Program-made: the position numbers and the translations under genes
Shown: positions 6,950 through 15,529 of the stretch, piece after piece
Numbering within the stretch: the stretch's first letter is position 1
Layout of the letters: each line of letters starts with the position of its first letter
Notes under the pieces: model-generated
What the model saw: the letters and a program-made list of their open reading frames with translations, nothing else
What the model was told of the DNA's origin: nothing
Database searches by the model: none
Assembly (NCBI GenBank): GCA_014240255.1
Contig: JAAZXG010000009.1
Coordinates: 1-39,388 of the forward strand
Length of the DNA: 39,388 nucleotides
Direction: 5' to 3'
DNA from: Methanobacteriota archaeon
GTDB taxonomy: Archaea > Thermoplasmatota > Poseidoniia > MGIII > CG-Epi1

Positions 6950-9900
6950 TTATTTTTTTCTTCTATAAACAATTAATCCTAGTAATGAAACAATAGATAC
7001 AAAAGAAGGTCCTGGAAGTAATGAGTCTTCTTCTTCTTCTGTCGTTTCTGTAGTAGTTTCACCTTCAATATCTATATTTACCGAAATCTGCCCCATATTG
7101 TTGCTACCTGTATCAGTAATTTCCATCCAAATCAAAGTATATGTGTATGCACCTGGCTCAGGTTTATTGGCAAGAATAGATAATGTTCCAAATTCCATAT
7201 ATCCTTCTCTGAGGTTTAACATGTCTTCAGGCATAATAGATACCATCCAAACAGTTTTTCCTTCACCATCAGTATAGGTTAGCATACTGTTTGTAGTCAT
7301 ATCATTCGGACCATTTAGTTCAAATCCGATCATCATATCAACATTGCCTAAATTTTCGATTGTAAAGTCAAATTGTTCGCTAGTTATTGCATCAGAATCC
7401 ATATCAATAGTTAGATCAAATGTAGCCATTCCATTGCTTGAGCTAAAACAGGTATCTGTTGATACTAAACACATTTCAATTTCATTTTGCTCTTCAAATG
7501 GTATTTGAACAACAATATTCGAAACCGATTTAGCTAATTCTTCATCACCAAACATAAGTATGACTTCTAGCCTGTAAGTGGCTTCTGGTGTATTTTGAGG
7601 CACTGTTACTGTGACTGTAAATGTAGTTGCACCTTCAGCATCCAAATCAATTTCAGTTTTTGTAGATATGGCCCATTCTCCAGCATCAGCTTCTGTTAAA
7701 ACAGTTAGTAATTGGGCGCCATTACTATCGCTCAATATTGTAAATTCAAAGTCTCCTGAAGTACCAGGTGCAATATTCATTAAACCACTACTATCTCGTA
7801 TAAGTGTTGCACCAATAGTTAATTCTTCTACAACTACTTTAACGGTTTTATCATCTTCTGCACTTTGGTCATTTCTTGATATTGCCCAAATTTCAACATA
7901 AGAATTTCCATCTTCAGTATCGGCAGGGACACTAATCACAGCAGTTACAGTGTCTTCTCCTCCAGCTCCAATAAGTATTTCATTTTCTTCAAAGTTAACC
8001 CATGAAGCTTCTTCACCTCTTGCTTCTAGATCAAAAGTATCTTGTTCATCTCCATGATTATAGATAGTTATCTCGACTTCTACATCTCTTCCTGCAATTG
8101 TTTCGATACTTGTAGGATCTAGTGTAATTTCTACTTCATAATTTATAGGATCGTCGGTCACAGTTACCAACAGGTCAAGTTCTTCAGTCGTACCATCACT
8201 TGCAATTATGACAATCTTCAAATCATAATCGGTGTCCAATTCAGCATCTTCATCTATCTTTAGTGCTAATTCAATATCTCGACTTTCGTTACCGTGAAGC
8301 TCTAATTGGTTTGTAATTTGTCCCCAACTAGCAGCACTTCCAGTCATCTCAATTTCGAAAATATCATTACCACTTGCCCGATTACTGACAATTAAATCAA
8401 ACATAACATCATCCTCAGGTTTACCTTGTTTATGGTCATTAAATGTAGTTATTTCAGGAATACATATCATTGCAATTTCAATATCTTCTTCTTTTAGATT
8501 ATTTCGATGGCTTTCATCACCATCTAGCAAAGTTTCAACAATAAAAGTGACTTCACTAGGATTCTCACTTTCCCATTCCCAATCTAAAGTCTCTTCTTCA
8601 CCGGATTCAAGGTTTGTAACCATTTTTGTTTGAGACCATAGTTCATTTCCTTCACTATCTTCCACTCGAGCTTCAACTTCGAATGCAGCTTGATCCTCAG
8701 AACCATAATTTTTGATAACACTTGAGAAAGCAATAGTTGAATTCTCATTAGTTGGTGTTTCAATATACAATGAATCGACACCGACATCATCTGCAGCAGC
8801 TGCAGCCCTTAACCAATCAAGCGCACGACCCACCATGTCTTCTCTATCTTCATCATTATTCACAAAAGCAAATGTAAATGGTGAAACAATTATTCTGTAA
8901 TCCCCTTGATAATGAAGTGATACATTGAATATTTGTGGTGCATCATCCCAATTTCCACTTCCCTCTTCAAAATCATCAGATAATAGAGTTCCATGTACAG
9001 AATCAGTTAATTCTACATTATCAAAATACCATCCTTCATAATTGTCAGTTACACTGTCAGAACCAAATCTGAATCTAAATCTTACATCTTCACCAGAAAA
9101 ATTGGTTAAGTCAAAAGAAGCTTCAACCCAACCATCCGAATCTCCATAATATCCAGATTCACCATCTAATCCAGAAACAGAATCTCCAGGGTAACCTCCA
9201 ACAGGATAAATTACTTCCCAATCTTCACCATCATTAGTTGTAATTTGAACATTTCCACCATCATAAGGATAGGTTGAACTTTCAGTACTATAATAGTGCT
9301 GAAAGTTCAGTTCTCCACCAGTACTTAGTCCATATTCTGATGAAGTATATATTGAATAATCCCAACCACTTTCATATTCTCCATTATTTTTACTTTCGTC
9401 TCCAATCCACATTGAATGTGTTGGGCTGTATGCTTTCCTGTTAGAATCTTGTTCAGTATCTACAATATGCCACCAATTACTATTGCCAGTATAGAAAGCC
9501 CCTACAGCATCATCCGTTGGTCTAATCCAGTCAGTATAGTCATATCCAATTATACTACGATCACCCATGTCATATTCAGCATCACTAAATATTTCATCAT
9601 CATCGACTCCAAGTAATGGGTTTGGAACTCCCGAACCATCACTAACATATTGAACTTTGAGATAATCATACTCAAAGCTTCCTTCATTTCGTGAACCAGT
9701 AGTACTATTCAGAGCAGTCATAAATTGTTGTCCCATTATCCACATACTTCCTCCTCCATCCAGATAATCACCAATACAGGTTTTCCAGTTGGTTAAGTTT
9801 CGTTGATGGTGGTCACCTTGAACCCAGACAACGACATCATAATTAGACATTAATTCATTTGTAGGATAAGGATGCAATTCACCATATGAACCGGCTTCAA

Positions 9901-12900
9901 CGTCATATGGTATCGTATAAACATCATAACCTCTACTTTCTCCATTATTGAAATATTGTTGAAGAGCTAATTTCATTCGAGCATCAATTTTATCAATATC
10001 ATAGTAATTATTATATCCATTATTTTTACCAAAATTAGCATCAATAAGTAGAACTTTATCACCATCAGCTTGATCATAATAGAATGGCGTTACAGAAATA
10101 CTTTGACTATCCTCTGTTTCTGGGTCATCACGACTTGTTATAGTAACAGAAAATTGATGTTCATCTCCTGTCGTTGCAAGAGTTGGTGAAATAACAGCTA
10201 CAGTAAAGTTATAACTTGAACCAGATGATAAATAAATCGAAGTAGTATGTGAAATTATTTTCCATTCATCTTGCTCACTAATATAGTCAACAGTGATATC
10301 ATAATATCCGCTATTTTCTCCAGTATTTGTTGCAGTAAAATTAAAAATAACCGATTCACCAGATAATACATCTTTAGCTTGTTCTTCAACAGCTAATGCA
10401 ATATTATATCCACTTTCAGCAATATCAATGACGGATTCTTTAGGATTATTTCCTGCACGTTCATCATCATCTAGTAAAGTTTCAACCCTTATTGTATAAG
10501 TTCCATTTGAACCGCCTTCCCAAACCCAGTCTAGAGTACGATTATCTTTCGAATTAAGTTCACTGACGGTTTGAGTTTGATTATAAACTTCAGTCCCATC
10601 ATCCTTTGTTACAGTCCCTCTGACATCAAATGAATCTTGATCTTCAGTTCCAAAATTATAGATATTAGAACTAAATGCTACAGCTCTACCTGGTTTAGCG
10701 GTATCGGGTGCATCCAAATCTTTTGTCCCAACATCATTAGGAATTGGTGGTAAACTATACAAAGTAAAATCATCAATATACAAACCATCATATTGTGTAT
10801 ATGTATCCGATACAAATCGAATTCTAAAGGAGGCATCTCCTTCATATTCGCTAACATCCGATTCGATGTATAGCCACCCATTATCATCTGAATTCTCATA
10901 TTCTTCTGAATAATCACCATCATCTCCAGGGAATGAGTCTATTGTTTCCCATTCACCAGATATATTTATTTCTAATATGGCTGAATCGCCAGGGCCATCT
11001 ATTCCAAACCAAACCATTGCAGATACATATTTTTCAGATCCGTCTCCTAAATCAATCATTGGGGTTTCAAGGGAATCATTCAAAGAAGCACTATAGGCTC
11101 CCGTATCAGGATTTCCTAAATACCATGAATAGTCTCCAGAATATGTATTTCCATATTCATCTTCGACGTTATGATAATTCCATTCACTTAGGACAACATC
11201 AGACCCCCAATCCCCATCTCCATCTTCAAAATCATCTTCATATTCAGTAGTTATACCTTCTTTAATTTGGAAATTATCAATATACCATCCTTCGTAAGTA
11301 TTAACTGACGAATCAGTTCCAAAACGGAATTTAAATCTAACATCTTCGCCAGAATAGTTTCCTAGATTGAAATTTGCAGTCTCCCAGCTACTAGTTTCTC
11401 CATCTCCTGAAGTTCCAGTATAGCCAGGTTCATTATCCAAACCTACAACTGCATCATCAGGGTATCCACCATCAGGCGTAATTACTTCCCAATTTTCTCC
11501 TCCATCTGTAGAGATCTGTACATTTCCTCCATCCCAGCTAAATTCAGTATGGTACCAAATTTCTACAGCTAAAGTCGGACTTGTCCCCAGTGAGTGTTCA
11601 TTAGCAGTATACAATGAAAAATCCCAATTATTATCGTATTCACCATCGCCCTTAGATTCATCTCCAACCCACATAGCGTGCGTTGGGCTTGAAGCTTCAC
11701 GATCTTCATCTTCATCAGTATCAATAATATGCCAGGGGTTGCTCAAAGATTTATAATCAGTCCATCCATTAGTACCGTCTTCCATATCATCTGAGAATTC
11801 GATATCTACACTTCTCATTAATACAGAAACAAGGTCATTTTCTGGAATTTCATCATCATCATCATCCAATTCAGCTTCAAACCAGAATGTTCCATATTCA
11901 TCAGTCTCCCATTGCCAATCTAATGATATTGAATCTCCAGGGCTTAAGTCACCTGTATTCTGAGAGCCGCCATTGTATACTACTCCTCCAGCTCCATCAT
12001 ATACTTTACCTGAAACATCTGAATTCATAGACACATCACCCGTATTCGTTACAAGAACGCTCATATTCCTTTCAGTATCCTTTTCAGCAATCATAGGGTC
12101 AACATGACCTTCTGATAGTTCAACATCGTACAGTACATATGTATTAACTGCAATTTGTTTCACATTATTATCTTCTTTTTCGTCATTAGCTATTGTCGCC
12201 GTTGTTTTTATTTCATATTCATAATCTTCATCATCCGGAGTATCCCATTCAAATTCAACAAATGCACTTTCTCCAGCATCAATAGAAATAGTCTCAGTAT
12301 CTGTAAAACGGTATGTATTGTTTAAACATCTAACATCGAGATCAACTTCAACACCACTCTGGTCTTCAGTTCCTCTATTTCTTACAGTTACATTAATTAG
12401 ATTTGTTACATCAGGCTCCACAGTATGTCCGTCTCGAGGTGCATTAAATCTACCCAGAGCGACATCATTTTCTAATTGTACTACGAGATATTCTACTATA
12501 TTTTCCATTAATTCATCTCTATCTGAGTTTTCAGTAATTGAACTAAAATCAACAGCCATAAAAACTAGTTTGAAATCTTCTTCAGTTCTTATAGTTGAAA
12601 TATTGTATCCATCTGCAGCCCCAGAACTAAATACTTTTTCGAAACCATCCCGAGGATTTATATCATCACCAAAGTCAGAAGAAATAGCATCAGCACTATA
12701 TTCAGCACCATCAGAAATCGGATCGTCATCTACACCGTATAGTGTGGAAGGTGTAGTCCTATCATGATCGGCATATGAAACTCCAAGATAATCATATTCG
12801 AAATCTCCTTCTCCTCTTTCACCATCTGAAGAATCAAAATCATAAAGAATATCATGACCAATTGCCCATAATGCTCCACCATCTTCTAGAAAATTAGCTA

Positions 12901-13564
12901 CATTTGTCTTGTCGTCATCAGTAAAAGTAACATCAGTATCACCACTTTGATAATCAGCTCCACAAGCCCAAATTATTAAACTATATTGGCTCAATGTATC
13001 ATAATCAGGAGCATTTTGACCACTATCTACTCTGATAATATCATACCCCATACCTGTAGACATATTATCTAAAGCATCAGAATAATATCCGTCAGTTTCA
13101 ATTCTTGTTCCTCCATTATTACTGCTGTTGTCATCATCCAAGAAAAGAATTAGAGGATATTCTACAGATATGTCTTGAGTGTCTTCATTATTGTCTTCAT
13201 TAGATTCCCTTATTTGTTCTTCTTCATCAACAACTACAGTAATTGTGTGAGTACCTCCAACAGCTTCCCATTCCATTTCTGCATCAGCTGTATTACTGCC
13301 AGGGACAGTTATGCTATCTTTACCAATATAGTTCCCATCCCAGTAAAAACTAACATTAGTTGTTACACTAACCAATCCACTTGACCCTCCATCATTTGCA
13401 ATTTCTGCAGTAATAATTATTGTGTCTCCACCGGTTGGCGAATCGTCGCTAAATGTGATTTCATTTATGGATAAATCAGGGTCTCCTTCATCAGCTAATG
13501 TGTTCATTGCTGAGAAAGGTAACATTAGTATGGCTAACAGAAGAGCAGTTAGTTTCCGTGTCAT
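6950..13564 (-). CDS. Giant secreted multidomain surface protein with archaeosortase-type C-terminal signal
   Basis: This 2204-residue exported protein has a signal peptide (1-24), Asp/Glu-rich beta domains and a C-terminal anchor. Domains by eye: CARDB-like (28-136), a ThuA/GATase-like alpha/beta domain (137-366), two CARDB-like (370-588), two jelly-roll domains resembling the MAM/immune-inhibitor-A type (590-768, 775-937), CARDB (942-1050), NEW3-like (1053-1158), a second ThuA-like domain (1168-1588) split by a second jelly roll (1361-1542), CARDB (1592-1698), three NEW3/CARDB-like (1703-2020), and a last beta domain. The tail has EEEEDSLLPGPSF, a hydrophobic stretch and RRKK. No protease triad was recognised; a role in cell-surface adhesion or polymer binding is a guess. 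The ATG at 13564 fits the signal peptide and a TATA box; an in-frame TTG at 13585 would add seven residues. Confidence 0.9.
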   Translation of the reverse strand: MTRKLTALLLAILMLPFSAMNTLADEGDPDLSINEITFSDDSPTGGDTIIITAEIANDGGSSGLVSVTTNVSFYWDGNYIGKDSITVPGSNTADAEMEWEAVGGTHTITVVVDEEEQIRESNEDNNEDTQDISVEYPLILFLDDDNSSNNGGTRIETDGYYSDALDNMSTGMGYDIIRVDSGQNAPDYDTLSQYSLIIWACGADYQSGDTDVTFTDDDKTNVANFLEDGGALWAIGHDILYDFDSSDGERGEGDFEYDYLGVSYADHDRTTPSTLYGVDDDPISDGAEYSADAISSDFGDDINPRDGFEKVFSSGAADGYNISTIRTEEDFKLVFMAVDFSSITENSDRDELMENIVEYLVVQLENDVALGRFNAPRDGHTVEPDVTNLINVTVRNRGTEDQSGVEVDLDVRCLNNTYRFTDTETISIDAGESAFVEFEWDTPDDEDYEYEIKTTATIANDEKEDNNVKQIAVNTYVLYDVELSEGHVDPMIAEKDTERNMSVLVTNTGDVSMNSDVSGKVYDGAGGVVYNGGSQNTGDLSPGDSISLDWQWETDEYGTFWFEAELDDDDDEIPENDLVSVLMRSVDIEFSDDMEDGTNGWTDYKSLSNPWHIIDTDEDEDREASSPTHAMWVGDESKGDGEYDNNWDFSLYTANEHSLGTSPTLAVEIWYHTEFSWDGGNVQISTDGGENWEVITPDGGYPDDAVVGLDNEPGYTGTSGDGETSSWETANFNLGNYSGEDVRFKFRFGTDSSVNTYEGWYIDNFQIKEGITTEYEDDFEDGDGDWGSDVVLSEWNYHNVEDEYGNTYSGDYSWYLGNPDTGAYSASLNDSLETPMIDLGDGSEKYVSAMVWFGIDGPGDSAILEINISGEWETIDSFPGDDGDYSEEYENSDDNGWLYIESDVSEYEGDASFRIRFVSDTYTQYDGLYIDDFTLYSLPPIPNDVGTKDLDAPDTAKPGRAVAFSSNIYNFGTEDQDSFDVRGTVTKDDGTEVYNQTQTVSELNSKDNRTLDWVWEGGSNGTYTIRVETLLDDDERAGNNPKESVIDIAESGYNIALAVEEQAKDVLSGESVIFNFTATNTGENSGYYDITVDYISEQDEWKIISHTTSIYLSSGSSYNFTVAVISPTLATTGDEHQFSVTITSRDDPETEDSQSISVTPFYYDQADGDKVLLIDANFGKNNGYNNYYDIDKIDARMKLALQQYFNNGESRGYDVYTIPYDVEAGSYGELHPYPTNELMSNYDVVVWVQGDHHQRNLTNWKTCIGDYLDGGGSMWIMGQQFMTALNSTTGSRNEGSFEYDYLKVQYVSDGSGVPNPLLGVDDDEIFSDAEYDMGDRSIIGYDYTDWIRPTDDAVGAFYTGNSNWWHIVDTEQDSNRKAYSPTHSMWIGDESKNNGEYESGWDYSIYTSSEYGLSTGGELNFQHYYSTESSTYPYDGGNVQITTNDGEDWEVIYPVGGYPGDSVSGLDGESGYYGDSDGWVEASFDLTNFSGEDVRFRFRFGSDSVTDNYEGWYFDNVELTDSVHGTLLSDDFEEGSGNWDDAPQIFNVSLHYQGDYRIIVSPFTFAFVNNDEDREDMVGRALDWLRAAAAADDVGVDSLYIETPTNENSTIAFSSVIKNYGSEDQAAFEVEARVEDSEGNELWSQTKMVTNLESGEEETLDWEWESENPSEVTFIVETLLDGDESHRNNLKEEDIEIAMICIPEITTFNDHKQGKPEDDVMFDLIVSNRASGNDIFEIEMTGSAASWGQITNQLELHGNESRDIELALKIDEDAELDTDYDLKIVIIASDGTTEELDLLVTVTDDPINYEVEITLDPTSIETIAGRDVEVEITIYNHGDEQDTFDLEARGEEASWVNFEENEILIGAGGEDTVTAVISVPADTEDGNSYVEIWAISRNDQSAEDDKTVKVVVEELTIGATLIRDSSGLMNIAPGTSGDFEFTILSDSNGAQLLTVLTEADAGEWAISTKTEIDLDAEGATTFTVTVTVPQNTPEATYRLEVILMFGDEELAKSVSNIVVQIPFEEQNEIEMCLVSTDTCFSSSNGMATFDLTIDMDSDAITSEQFDFTIENLGNVDMMIGFELNGPNDMTTNSMLTYTDGEGKTVWMVSIMPEDMLNLREGYMEFGTLSILANKPEPGAYTYTLIWMEITDTGSNNMGQISVNIDIEGETTTETTEEEEDSLLPGPSFVSIVSLLGLIVYRRKK

Positions 13565-13592
13565 GGTCGTTCCTAATATGGCCAACCTTACT

Positions 13593-13602
13593 GATTATAA
13601 AG
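13593..13602 (-). promoter_or_regulatory. TATA box for the giant surface protein gene
   Basis: The reverse strand reads TTTATAATCA here, a good archaeal box A. Its centre is about 34 nt upstream of the ATG at 13564, which would give a leader of roughly 8 nt, and only 13 nt upstream of the alternative TTG at 13585, which supports the ATG. The box sits in the short spacer next to the folA 3' end. Confidence 0.5.
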
Positions 13603-13608
13603 GTGTGT

Positions 13609-14073
13609 TTACTCTCTTCGAGAGTATTTTTTATGCTTTAATCGGTCATCATCTTCCAGAGGCCGAATCTCACTTTCTTTCCAATCATCTCCAATTTCTG
13701 GGAAATATATGCAGCCTTCACCGCTAATATTGTCTGGTACTAAAGTCATATCAATTATATCTGCCTTATGCATAGCTTCACTGTAAATTCCTGAGCCACC
13801 AATAAACCAAATATCACCTTTACAGGTTTCGATAGCTTCATCGATACTCCGAAAACATTCCACATTTTCAATATCATTTCTAGTTATTACTATATTTCTA
13901 CGTTTAGGAAGTGGTTTTATTGGCAAAGAGTCCCAAGTTTTGCGACCCATAATAATTGTATTTCCAATAGTCAAACGTTTGAATCTTCTTAAATCCGCTG
14001 AATAATGCCAAGGAATAGTATTATTTTTTCCAATTACACCTTCAGGAGAGACTGCAACTAATATTCCCTTCAT
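13609..14073 (-). CDS. folA: Dihydrofolate reductase
   Basis: This enzyme reduces dihydrofolate to tetrahydrofolate with NADPH. The 154-residue length is standard. Visible motifs are GVIGKNNTIPWHYSADLRRF (residues 12-31, with the I-P-W-H substrate loop and the acidic D27), IIMGRKTWDSLP (cofactor Arg/Lys), IVITRN, and IWFIGGSGIYSEA (the G-G-x-x-I/V-Y NADPH motif). Its start overlaps the thyA stop by 4 bp (ATGA), giving the classical thyA-folA pair that regenerates the folate oxidised by thymidylate synthase. It could also keep a pterin reduced for the hydroxylase at 21.8-22.8 kb, but that is speculation. Only 44 bases separate its stop from the giant gene start. Confidence 0.95.
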   Translation of the reverse strand: MKGILVAVSPEGVIGKNNTIPWHYSADLRRFKRLTIGNTIIMGRKTWDSLPIKPLPKRRNIVITRNDIENVECFRSIDEAIETCKGDIWFIGGSGIYSEAMHKADIIDMTLVPDNISGEGCIYFPEIGDDWKESEIRPLEDDDRLKHKKYSRRE

Positions 14074-14981
14074 ACAGCGACCTTAAATGGAATAAAGGGT
14101 TTAGGATTATAATTTTCCAATTTAAATTTCGAAAGAATTGTTTCAGTATCTGCATCAATCAGATTCATTACATCGTCTAGTGATTTTATACTCGGATCTA
14201 TTGTTAATTGCGGCAATTCTCCAATTTCTCGTTGTAGTTGTTTTTTTAACCCAGGAATATGGTCATATTCTTCCATAGTTCCATTGGCTTTCTTTGTGTA
14301 AATATGAGCATCAACTAAAGAATGGCCAAAAGTCCCTACTTTCATATCAGATAAATGTGCAAATAGATGTAAAAGAAATGAATAACCCGCAATATTGTAG
14401 GGTACGCCTAAGGCAACATCACAACTACGTTGAGTAAGATGGACGCATAAATGAGGTTCGTTTTTTTCATCATATTGAACATTAAAAATAAATAAAAGAT
14501 GACATGGAGGAAGTTTACTAGTCTGTGCATTTCCAGGCGCCCATGCAGAGATTACCATTCTACGGCTATTAGGATTTTTTTTTAATGTATCCAATACATA
14601 ACGCACCTGATCATTAAATTTATCATCACCATGTATTGGGAATTTTCTCCAAAAATTACCGTATGCACTGGGTACGTATCCTTCATCATCAGCCCAATGA
14701 TCCCAAAATTTGCAACCGTGCTTTTTTAATAGTCCGATATGTAAATCTCCGGATAAAAACCATAAGTTTTCGATTACTATATTTTTCCATGAAATTTCTT
14801 TAGTAGTTAGCAGTGGAAAACCCTTGTTAAGATCGATTGAATAATTCACATTAAAAGCAGATATTGTGTCGATACCAGTTCGATTTTCTTTCCGAGTTCC
14901 TCGGGTTAAAACTTCATTCACTAAGTCCAAGTACTGCTTCACGTTATCCCAATAGGAAGGCCCCCTAAAGCGTTGTTCCAT
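14070..14981 (-). CDS. thyA: Thymidylate synthase (folate-dependent, ThyA type)
   Basis: This enzyme methylates dUMP to dTMP with methylene-tetrahydrofolate. Conserved parts are NRTGIDT near residue 33, GFPLLTTKEISWKNI, ENLWFLSGD, the nucleophile Cys160 in LPPCHLLF, QRSCDVALGVPYNIAGY (Arg185, Asp188, Asn196) and DAHIY. Length is 303 residues from the ATG at 14981, slightly longer than E. coli ThyA. A GTG at 14942 begins MKQYLDLVNEVL, the usual N-terminus of the family, and is a serious alternative: the palindromic TATA box at 14991-15000 is only about 15 nt from the ATG but would place a start site near 14970, upstream of the GTG. It is co-transcribed with folA (4-bp overlap). Confidence 0.95.
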   Translation of the reverse strand: MEQRFRGPSYWDNVKQYLDLVNEVLTRGTRKENRTGIDTISAFNVNYSIDLNKGFPLLTTKEISWKNIVIENLWFLSGDLHIGLLKKHGCKFWDHWADDEGYVPSAYGNFWRKFPIHGDDKFNDQVRYVLDTLKKNPNSRRMVISAWAPGNAQTSKLPPCHLLFIFNVQYDEKNEPHLCVHLTQRSCDVALGVPYNIAGYSFLLHLFAHLSDMKVGTFGHSLVDAHIYTKKANGTMEEYDHIPGLKKQLQREIGELPQLTIDPSIKSLDDVMNLIDADTETILSKFKLENYNPKPFIPFKVAV

Positions 14982-14990
14982 TTTCGAAAA

Positions 14991-15000
14991 TTATATATAA
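14991..15000. promoter_or_regulatory. Palindromic TATA box between thyA and a small ORF
   Basis: TTATATATAA reads the same on both strands. On the plus strand its centre lies 25-26 nt before the ATG of the small ORF at 15021, the spacing expected for leaderless archaeal transcription. On the minus strand it could serve thyA, with a start site near 14970. Confidence 0.55.
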
Positions 15001-15020
15001 ATTGTTGTAATGTGTATTGA

Positions 15021-15149
15021 ATGCCTTTTCGTATAGTTGACCATGACTCCAATCAAATTCTGCTTGAATCACCACATGTATCAGATTTAATAGAATATAT
15101 AGATAAAAATTCTGAGGAATATATAGTCAAAGAATTAACTATATCTTAA
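15021..15149 (+). CDS. Small hypothetical protein, 42 residues
   Basis: A short ORF runs from ATG at 15021 to TAA at 15149. The product begins MPFRIVDHDSNQIL and ends EYIVKELTIS; it is acidic, soluble and has no Cys, signal peptide or recognisable domain. Support comes from position: the palindromic TATA box lies 25-26 nt upstream, the ORF fills most of the 176-bp gap between thyA and the dehydratase gene, and it ends 8 bp before the convergent neighbour, a spacing like that of other genes here. I do not recognise a family. It may be a genuine small gene or a chance ORF. Confidence 0.45.
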   Translation: MPFRIVDHDSNQILLESPHVSDLIEYIDKNSEEYIVKELTIS

Positions 15150-15157
15150 GTATTTTT

Positions 15158-15454
15158 TTATCCTGAAACTAAGATTTCAATACTCTCAGCTAGAGCAACA
15201 TCTTTTTCAGTTACTCCATTTACATCATTAGTCGTTGAAGTAATCTTTGCAGTTCCACCTTTTCCAATAGCAATATCAGGATAATGATTAAGTTCTATAG
15301 AGATACTTGTAACATGTTGAACAAAAGTCACGGCAGCTTCAAAATTATTAAAAGAAAATGTTTTTTCAATATTCTTGTAAACGTCATTATAGGCCCACCC
15401 ATCAAGTCCTATCAATGCTTTTTCACAATCATTGTCACTTAACAGTTCAGACAT
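15158..15454 (-). CDS. phhB: Pterin-4a-carbinolamine dehydratase
   Basis: This 98-residue enzyme dehydrates 4a-hydroxytetrahydrobiopterin, the product left by aromatic amino acid hydroxylases, so that the pterin can be recycled. The length and the segment FVQHVTSISIELNHYPDIAI (about residues 44-63) match the family, where the paired His residues and the N-H-Y/H-P-D turn form the active site; LDGWAYND near 17 corresponds to the usual L-x-G-W. It makes biochemical sense together with the hydroxylase at 21784-22758, about 6 kb away on the same strand. A TATA-like CTAAATAG about 25 nt upstream of the ATG points to a leaderless transcript. In organisms without a hydroxylase this family sometimes serves molybdopterin metabolism, but here the partner is present. 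Confidence 0.9.
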   Translation of the reverse strand: MSELLSDNDCEKALIGLDGWAYNDVYKNIEKTFSFNNFEAAVTFVQHVTSISIELNHYPDIAIGKGGTAKITSTTNDVNGVTEKDVALAESIEILVSG

Positions 15455-15501
15455 ACATTATGAACTCTACTATGCTATTTAGAATTTGGCACCTTAACTA
15501 C

Positions 15502-15509
15502 TTATAAAC
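15502..15509 (+). promoter_or_regulatory. TATA box for the mscS-like gene
   Basis: TTATAAAC is centred about 25 nt before the GTG at 15530. This is the distance expected between box A and the transcription start, so the mRNA would begin at or next to that GTG. Confidence 0.5.
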
Positions 15510-15529
15510 TATTTTGAAATACAATATCT

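Noticed and set aside
10678-11250. Several ORFs on both strands inside the giant gene
   Set aside because: They lie in other frames of a continuous 2204-codon gene with recognisable repeated domains, and have composition expected from shifted Asp/Ser-rich codons.
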